A stretch of DNA of 64,000 nt from Streptomyces chrestomyceticus JCM 4735 (GTDB lineage: Bacteria; Actinomycetota; Actinomycetes; Streptomycetales; Streptomycetaceae), in the NCBI RefSeq assembly GCF_003865135.1, contig NZ_BHZC01000001.1, forward strand, positions 8,990,001 through 9,054,000, written 5' to 3'. Within the stretch, counting starts at the first letter, position 1. Each line of letters starts with the position of its first letter. Under the pieces are notes generated by a model, which worked only from the letters and a program-made list of their open reading frames with translations, made no database searches and was not told where the DNA came from. This document shows positions 60,197 through 64,000 of the stretch, piece after piece. A program made the position numbers and the translations under genes.

Positions 60197-60215
60197 TTAG
60201 GTAAGGCTAAGCTAA
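60197..60215. promoter_or_regulatory. Iron box upstream of the YncE-like gene
   Basis: TTAGGTAAGGCTAAGCTAA agrees with the 19-base iron-box consensus at 17 positions and lies 71 bases before the ATG of the secreted propeller gene. Confidence 0.82.
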
Positions 60216-60285
60216 CCTTTGACCGTGTCGGGTGGATCTCACCCGACTGCCCTGCCCCGCCCGCCCCTTCAGGAGGAGCCGGATC

Positions 60286-61371
60286 ATGAGCGCCCTCAAG
60301 ACGCAGCCCCGCGTCACCGCCCGCCGCCTCGTCCGCAACGCCACCGCCCTGGCCGTCGCCGCGGGCAGCGTCCTGGCGGTGAGCGGCACCGCCGTCGCCC
60401 ACGACCGGCCCGCGCACCGGGCGTCGTACCAGGTGGACACCGCGCAACTGGCCACCGGCCTCTACCAGTCCGCCTACTCCGAGCGCCACCACGTCCTGTG
60501 GACCACGACGGCCGTCGGCCGGCCCCCGGTCACCCAGTCCAGACTGCTGAAGGTCGACCCGAAGACGCTCAAGGCCAAGGCCGCGTACACCCCGCCGGTC
60601 ACCGACCAGGCGACCGGCGCCGTCGAGGCGGTCTACGGCGTCGCCGTGGACGACGAGCACGACACCGTCTGGACCACCAACACCCGCGACAACTCGGTGG
60701 CCGTCTACAACCAGCGCACCGGCAAGCACCTCGCCACCCTGCCCAATGTCGCCCACGCCCGCGAGATCGTCGTCGACAAGCGCCACGATCTCGCCTGGGC
60801 CAGCGGCTTCGGCGACGGCTCGGTCGTCGCCTTCGACACCCGCACCTTCAAGGAGAAGAAGCGCGTCAAGGTCGAGGGCGCCGGCACCGCCGGACTCGCC
60901 GTGGACACCCGCACCGGCACCGCCTACGCCACCGACCTGACCAACGACCGGATCATCGCGGTCAGCCCGTACAAGGCCGAGCCGCGCTTCATCCCCACCG
61001 GCGACGCCCCCATCGGCATCGAGCTGTCCGCCGACGGCCGCACCGCCTACACCGCCAACCAGGCCGCGGGCACCCTCTCGGTCGTCGACCTGCGCAAGGG
61101 CACCGTCACCCGGACCGTCACCACCGGCGCGGGCGCGATCTCCGTCGCCGCCGACCACCGCTCCGGCCGGGTCTTCGTCGCCAACCGGGGCAGCGGCACC
61201 ACCACCGTCGTGGACCCGGAGAAGGGCACCGTCCTGGCCGACCTGGCCACCGGCCCCAACCCGAACCACGTCACGGTCCGCCGCGGCACGGCCTACGTCG
61301 TCGACAAGTCCGCCGCCGGTGCCGACCGGATCGACTCGGTGCACCGCATCAGCCTCACACGCTCCCACTGA
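60286..61371 (+). CDS. Secreted YncE-like beta-propeller protein, iron-regulated
   Basis: 361 residues from ATG 60286 with AGGAGG upstream. A signal peptide (ATALAVAAGSVLAVSGTAVAH) leads repeated blades of the type GVAVDDEHDTVWTTNTRDNSVAVYN, IVVDKRHDLAWASGFGDGSVVAF and GLAVDTRTGTAYATDLTNDRI, a seven-bladed YVTN/YncE propeller. E. coli YncE is an iron-repressed periplasmic propeller of unclear role. Here the gene has its own iron box inside a catecholate-siderophore locus, so a part in iron or siderophore handling outside the cell is likely, but the function is unknown. Confidence 0.88.
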   Translation: MSALKTQPRVTARRLVRNATALAVAAGSVLAVSGTAVAHDRPAHRASYQVDTAQLATGLYQSAYSERHHVLWTTTAVGRPPVTQSRLLKVDPKTLKAKAAYTPPVTDQATGAVEAVYGVAVDDEHDTVWTTNTRDNSVAVYNQRTGKHLATLPNVAHAREIVVDKRHDLAWASGFGDGSVVAFDTRTFKEKKRVKVEGAGTAGLAVDTRTGTAYATDLTNDRIIAVSPYKAEPRFIPTGDAPIGIELSADGRTAYTANQAAGTLSVVDLRKGTVTRTVTTGAGAISVAADHRSGRVFVANRGSGTTTVVDPEKGTVLADLATGPNPNHVTVRRGTAYVVDKSAAGADRIDSVHRISLTRSH

Positions 61372-61462
61372 CCGGTACGCCGCACACGCTCCCACCGAGT
61401 CCGGCTCCGTCGCGCACGCTCCCGGCGTGGCGGAGCCGGACTCGGCGGCGTTCGACGGTGAC

Positions 61463-62725
61463 TCAGCGCCCCGGGCCGAGCAGGTCGCACAGCCCGTCGG
61501 CCAACTCCGTACGCCAGCACAGGTAGTCGTGGCCGCCGTTGAACTCGCGGTACACCGCGTCGTCGTACCCCTTCGCCGCCAGGGTGTCACGCAGCCGGCG
61601 GTTCGCGGGCAGCGCGACCCACTCCTGCTCGCCCGCCGACAGCCGGAACCGCACCGGCAGCCGAGGGGACTCCGCGATCCGTTCGGTCAGCCACTGCGCG
61701 CCCGGACCGTTCGGCCACCAGAAGGAGCCGGACTGCGCCAGCACGCAGCCGAACCGGCCGGGCACGGACACCGCGGCGTACGCGGCGGTCAGGCCGCCCA
61801 GGCTCTGGCCCGCCACGACGGTACGGGCCGGGTCGGCGGTCAGCGGCAGGTCCGCGCTCGCCCAGGGCAGCAACTCGTCCGCGAGAAAGCCGGTGAACCG
61901 CGGGTCGCACGTCATCTCGGTCCAGCGGGTGTCCGCGCCCAGCGACTCCGGCAGCAGCGCGGCCAGCGGGGGGATGCGGCCGTCCGCGATGAGGTTGTCC
62001 AGGAGCGTGGCCACCCCCAGTCCCGGCTGCCACATCTCTCCGTCCAGGAGGACGAGGACGGGGAGTTCCGCACCCGGTTCCGCGCCGCCCGGGGGCGCGT
62101 ACCGCCACACCCGGCGCTCGTTGCCGAGCAGCGCGCTGCGTACGGTGTGGACGGAGACCGTGCCGCGGGGTACGCCGGGCCGCTCCCGCCACATCTCATC
62201 CTGCGGCGCACCGGACAGCGCGACGCAGGACACCGGGGTGTCGCCCCAGCGGCTCGCGATAGCGCGCTGGTTGTACGGGTCGGGGCGCTGCTGCGTGCGC
62301 AGCCAGGGCCAGTACGCGGCGGCGTCGGCCGGGCCGTCACCCTCGTCCACACACAGCGTGTACGTGGCGTGCCAGTCCCGGCGCATCCGCACCGACCAGT
62401 GCCACACGTCCGTACCCGGGACGCGTTCCATGAGATTCCCGGACGGGTCGCGCGGATCGGCGAGCTTGTTGGGCGACACCAGGACCGCGCGGGTGGCGGG
62501 GGAGCCGCGCCACAGGAACGTCACCAGCGCGTGGTCCGCCGCACCGTACGGGTCCGGGCCGGTCAGCGGCGTACCCTCGCGCTCCACCGCCCGCCAGAAC
62601 TCCGCCCCGGACAACGCGGCCGCCCGGCGGACGACACGCTCGTCCGTGACGCGCGGCACGGGGGAGGGCCGCGGCACGCGGGGCGGGTGCCGGGGCGTGT
62701 CGGAGGGCGGGGCGGTGACGGTCAT
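61463..62725 (-). CDS. Enterochelin esterase (Fes/IroD-like)
   Basis: 420 residues from ATG 62725. An N-terminal Fes-type domain (VTFLWRGSPATRAVLVSPNKLADP, WHWSVRMRRDWHATYTLCVDEG) precedes an alpha/beta hydrolase domain with the Ser nucleophile in VVAGQSLGGLTAAYA and histidine in EFNGGHDYLCWR. It cleaves the ester bonds of catechol-serine siderophores to free iron in the cytosol. A good iron box lies 24 bases upstream of the start. Its presence supports a cyclic or linear tri-ester siderophore as the transported ligand. Confidence 0.93.
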   Translation of the reverse strand: MTVTAPPSDTPRHPPRVPRPSPVPRVTDERVVRRAAALSGAEFWRAVEREGTPLTGPDPYGAADHALVTFLWRGSPATRAVLVSPNKLADPRDPSGNLMERVPGTDVWHWSVRMRRDWHATYTLCVDEGDGPADAAAYWPWLRTQQRPDPYNQRAIASRWGDTPVSCVALSGAPQDEMWRERPGVPRGTVSVHTVRSALLGNERRVWRYAPPGGAEPGAELPVLVLLDGEMWQPGLGVATLLDNLIADGRIPPLAALLPESLGADTRWTEMTCDPRFTGFLADELLPWASADLPLTADPARTVVAGQSLGGLTAAYAAVSVPGRFGCVLAQSGSFWWPNGPGAQWLTERIAESPRLPVRFRLSAGEQEWVALPANRRLRDTLAAKGYDDAVYREFNGGHDYLCWRTELADGLCDLLGPGR

Positions 62726-62748
62726 CGGGCGATCTCCATGCCGACGGG

Positions 62749-62767
62749 TAAGGTCACCCTTACCTTA
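62749..62767. promoter_or_regulatory. Iron box upstream of the fes-like gene
   Basis: Arms TAAGGT (62749-62754) and ACCTTA (62762-62767) with a 7-base centre form a 19-bp iron box in the fes promoter. Confidence 0.82.
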
Positions 62768-62889
62768 CGTCCCGTACGCTGCTCGGGCCCGGTCGCGGGT
62801 GGGCGCGGGCGGGCGCGACCGGGCCCGACGGTGCCCCTGGGCGTGCTGCCGCCTCTGGCCGCGCCGGGGCACGCACGTGGGAGGCGGCC

Positions 62890-63430
62890 GTGGGCCCCCG
62901 ACGTACCGCACTGCCGAGAGTCAGCACTCGGTACGACTTCGCCACACGCGGCGGGCGGCGCCTGTCCGTCGTCGTCCACCAGGACGGGCGCCGCTCCCTG
63001 GGGCTCCACTCGGCGGACGACCCGTACGCCTGCCAGAAATCCGTCTCCCTCGAACCGGACGAAGCCACCGAACTGGCCCGCCTTGTCACTCCCTCCTCAC
63101 TGGAAGCGGTGCCCACCGGCGGACTCGACCTGATCACCGGACACCTCCCGCTCGGCGCCCGCTCCCGTGCGGCGGACGGCCCCTGGGAGACACCTTGGCC
63201 CGCACCCGCACCGGAGCCTCGACCGTCACCGTCCTGCGCCGCACCAGCGCCCACCCCGCCCCCGGCCCCGACTTCCGGCTCGCCATCGGCGACCCCCTCA
63301 CCGGACGCTTCGCGGGCCGCGTCGGACTGTCCTCCGTTCCCCTGTACCTACTGGCCGGACTCGCCTTCGGGCCCCTCCGACGCGGTCGCCGAGGTCCGCA
63401 CCGACCCCGGCTTGGCGCACACCGGAAACA
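62890..63430 (+). pseudogene. Decayed cation/proton antiporter regulatory subunit joined to antiporter remnant (KhtT/KhtU-like)
   Basis: GTG 62890 with GGAGG upstream starts a frame VGPRRTALPRVSTRYDFATR with GGRRLSVVVHQDGRR, the N-terminus of the Streptomyces TrkA-C regulatory subunit. At about 63.17 kb the frame breaks. The next frame reads RPLGDTLARTRTGASTVTV and HPAPGPDFRLAIGD, the TrkA-C part. It then jumps directly to GRVGLSSVPLYLLAGLAFG, the first membrane helices of a CPA2 antiporter, and degrades. A frameshift plus a deletion joining two genes marks true decay. Confidence 0.75.
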
Positions 63431-63435
63431 GAGCG

Positions 63436-63455
63436 CCTCCGGCGCGCGCCGGAGG
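63436..63455. terminator. 20-bp palindromic terminator-like hairpin
   Basis: CCTCCGGCGC and GCGCCGGAGG at 63436-63455 form a perfect 20-bp palindrome, 20 bases from the stop of the convergent DUF1707 gene. Confidence 0.65.
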
Positions 63456-63474
63456 TGAACGTCCCCACCGAATC

Positions 63475-64000
63475 TCAGCGCCGCGCGTGGCGGATCTTCA
63501 GCCGTCCGAAGCCCACGGCCCCGGAAATGCGGATCTTCGGTCCGTCGCCGGACCGCTTCGGGGCCTGGTAGCGCAGGTCCTTCCACCCGGTGTGCAGACC
63601 CTCGACGTCGACGACCGCCTCGCGCGGCACCGTGATCTTCGCCCCGCCGGTACCGAGTTGCAGCTCGATGTCGACGACCGGATGCTCGATGACCGCCCGG
63701 GACAGATCCAGCCGTACCTTCCCGAACGCGGACCCGACCTTCAGGACCCGGGGCACCCGCCACGCGCCCCGCCGCCGGATCCGTCCGCCGGCGGCCGCGA
63801 TCGTCGACGTGGTGCCCGGACGCTCCGGGGGCAGCGAGGCCAGGAGCGATGCCAGTTCATCGTGCGTCTCGGCGGTGAGCACCTGGTCGAGACGTTCGTC
63901 CATCTCCTCGTGCGGGACGAGCCCGTCGGCATACGCATCCCGCAGGCGTTGCAGGGCCCTCTCGCGGTCGTCCTCGTCGAGCGGCCGGTGCGAATGTTCC
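63475..64000 (-). CDS. DUF1707 (SHOCT-like) protein, partial at the right edge
   Basis: The frame is open to the edge. Reading in from 64000 it encodes EHSHRPLDEDDRERALQRLR and DAYADGLVPHEEMDERLDQ, then HDELASLLASLPPE, the DUF1707 domain found at the N-terminus of many actinobacterial proteins. The C-terminal part (SAFGKVRLDLSRAVIEHPVVDIELQLGTGGAKITVPREAVVDVEG) is a beta-rich LiaF/DUF2154-like domain. No membrane segment is visible in the part seen. An ATG at 63903 is internal to the domain and not the start. Function unknown. Confidence 0.85.
   Translation of the reverse strand, partial: EHSHRPLDEDDRERALQRLRDAYADGLVPHEEMDERLDQVLTAETHDELASLLASLPPERPGTTSTIAAAGGRIRRRGAWRVPRVLKVGSAFGKVRLDLSRAVIEHPVVDIELQLGTGGAKITVPREAVVDVEGLHTGWKDLRYQAPKRSGDGPKIRISGAVGFGRLKIRHARR

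Overview
The window is about 73% G+C with strong G/C third-codon bias, many GTG starts and short ATGA/GTGA gene overlaps. Together with ANTAR-GAF regulators, a SARP activator, an LAXTG sortase substrate, Tat-exported enzymes and IdeR/DmdR-type iron boxes, this points to a Streptomyces (or very close) chromosome, in an accessory region rich in specialised metabolism. No rRNA, tRNA, insertion sequence or CRISPR array was recognised.

Layout. 1-5.7 kb: narGHJ respiratory nitrate reductase, minus strand, narJ cut by the left edge. 6.2-9.3 kb: an acetoacetate-decarboxylase-like protein and a secreted GH55 beta-1,3-glucanase, with a LacI-type palindrome and the decayed remains of a LacI regulator upstream of it. 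9.5-13.9 kb: a minus-strand set of aminotransferase, FMN alpha-hydroxyacid oxidase, TauE-type permease and Fe(II)/2OG oxygenase that looks like a small non-proteinogenic amino-acid pathway. 14.6-16.0 kb: STAS protein and secreted DUF5995 protein. 16.0-22.1 kb: a DUF98 chorismate-lyase-like protein, a PaaK-type CoA ligase and an aromatic FAD monooxygenase beside a frameshifted SARP/AfsR activator. 22.3-27.5 kb: LysR, MBL-fold hydrolase, two overlapping ATP-grasp ligases and a wall-anchored LAXTG protein. 27.6-44.2 kb: resistance and detoxification genes with local regulators: an APH(3'')-type kinase, MarR with alpha/beta hydrolase, TetR with a TetX-like monooxygenase, SGNH hydrolase, TetR, two amidases, SDR, MarR with a DHA2 exporter, DoxX, and cupin with MocR. 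Several of these have near-perfect palindromic operators.

44.1-50.5 kb is a compact terpenoid cluster: a class I terpene-synthase-like domain continuous with a GXWXG/DUF4334 domain, a class II cyclase with a variant catalytic motif, a P450, an SDR and a methyltransferase. 50.5-52.1 kb holds two ANTAR-GAF regulators, the second preceded by a 25-bp palindrome. 52.4-62.8 kb is an iron-regulated catecholate-siderophore locus: two FecCD permeases, a lipoprotein receptor, an aryl carrier protein, an EntF-like C-A-T-TE synthetase with a serine code, a secreted YncE-like propeller protein and a Fes-type esterase, with three iron boxes. Genes for 2,3-dihydroxybenzoate are absent and must lie elsewhere if the locus works. 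The right end holds a decayed cation/proton antiporter locus and a DUF1707 protein running off the edge.

Several reading frames are broken by what look like single-base losses (SARP, NRPS thioesterase, the antiporter subunit, the LacI remnant). Some may be assembly errors in G/C runs; the LacI and antiporter remnants also carry larger deletions and are real decay.
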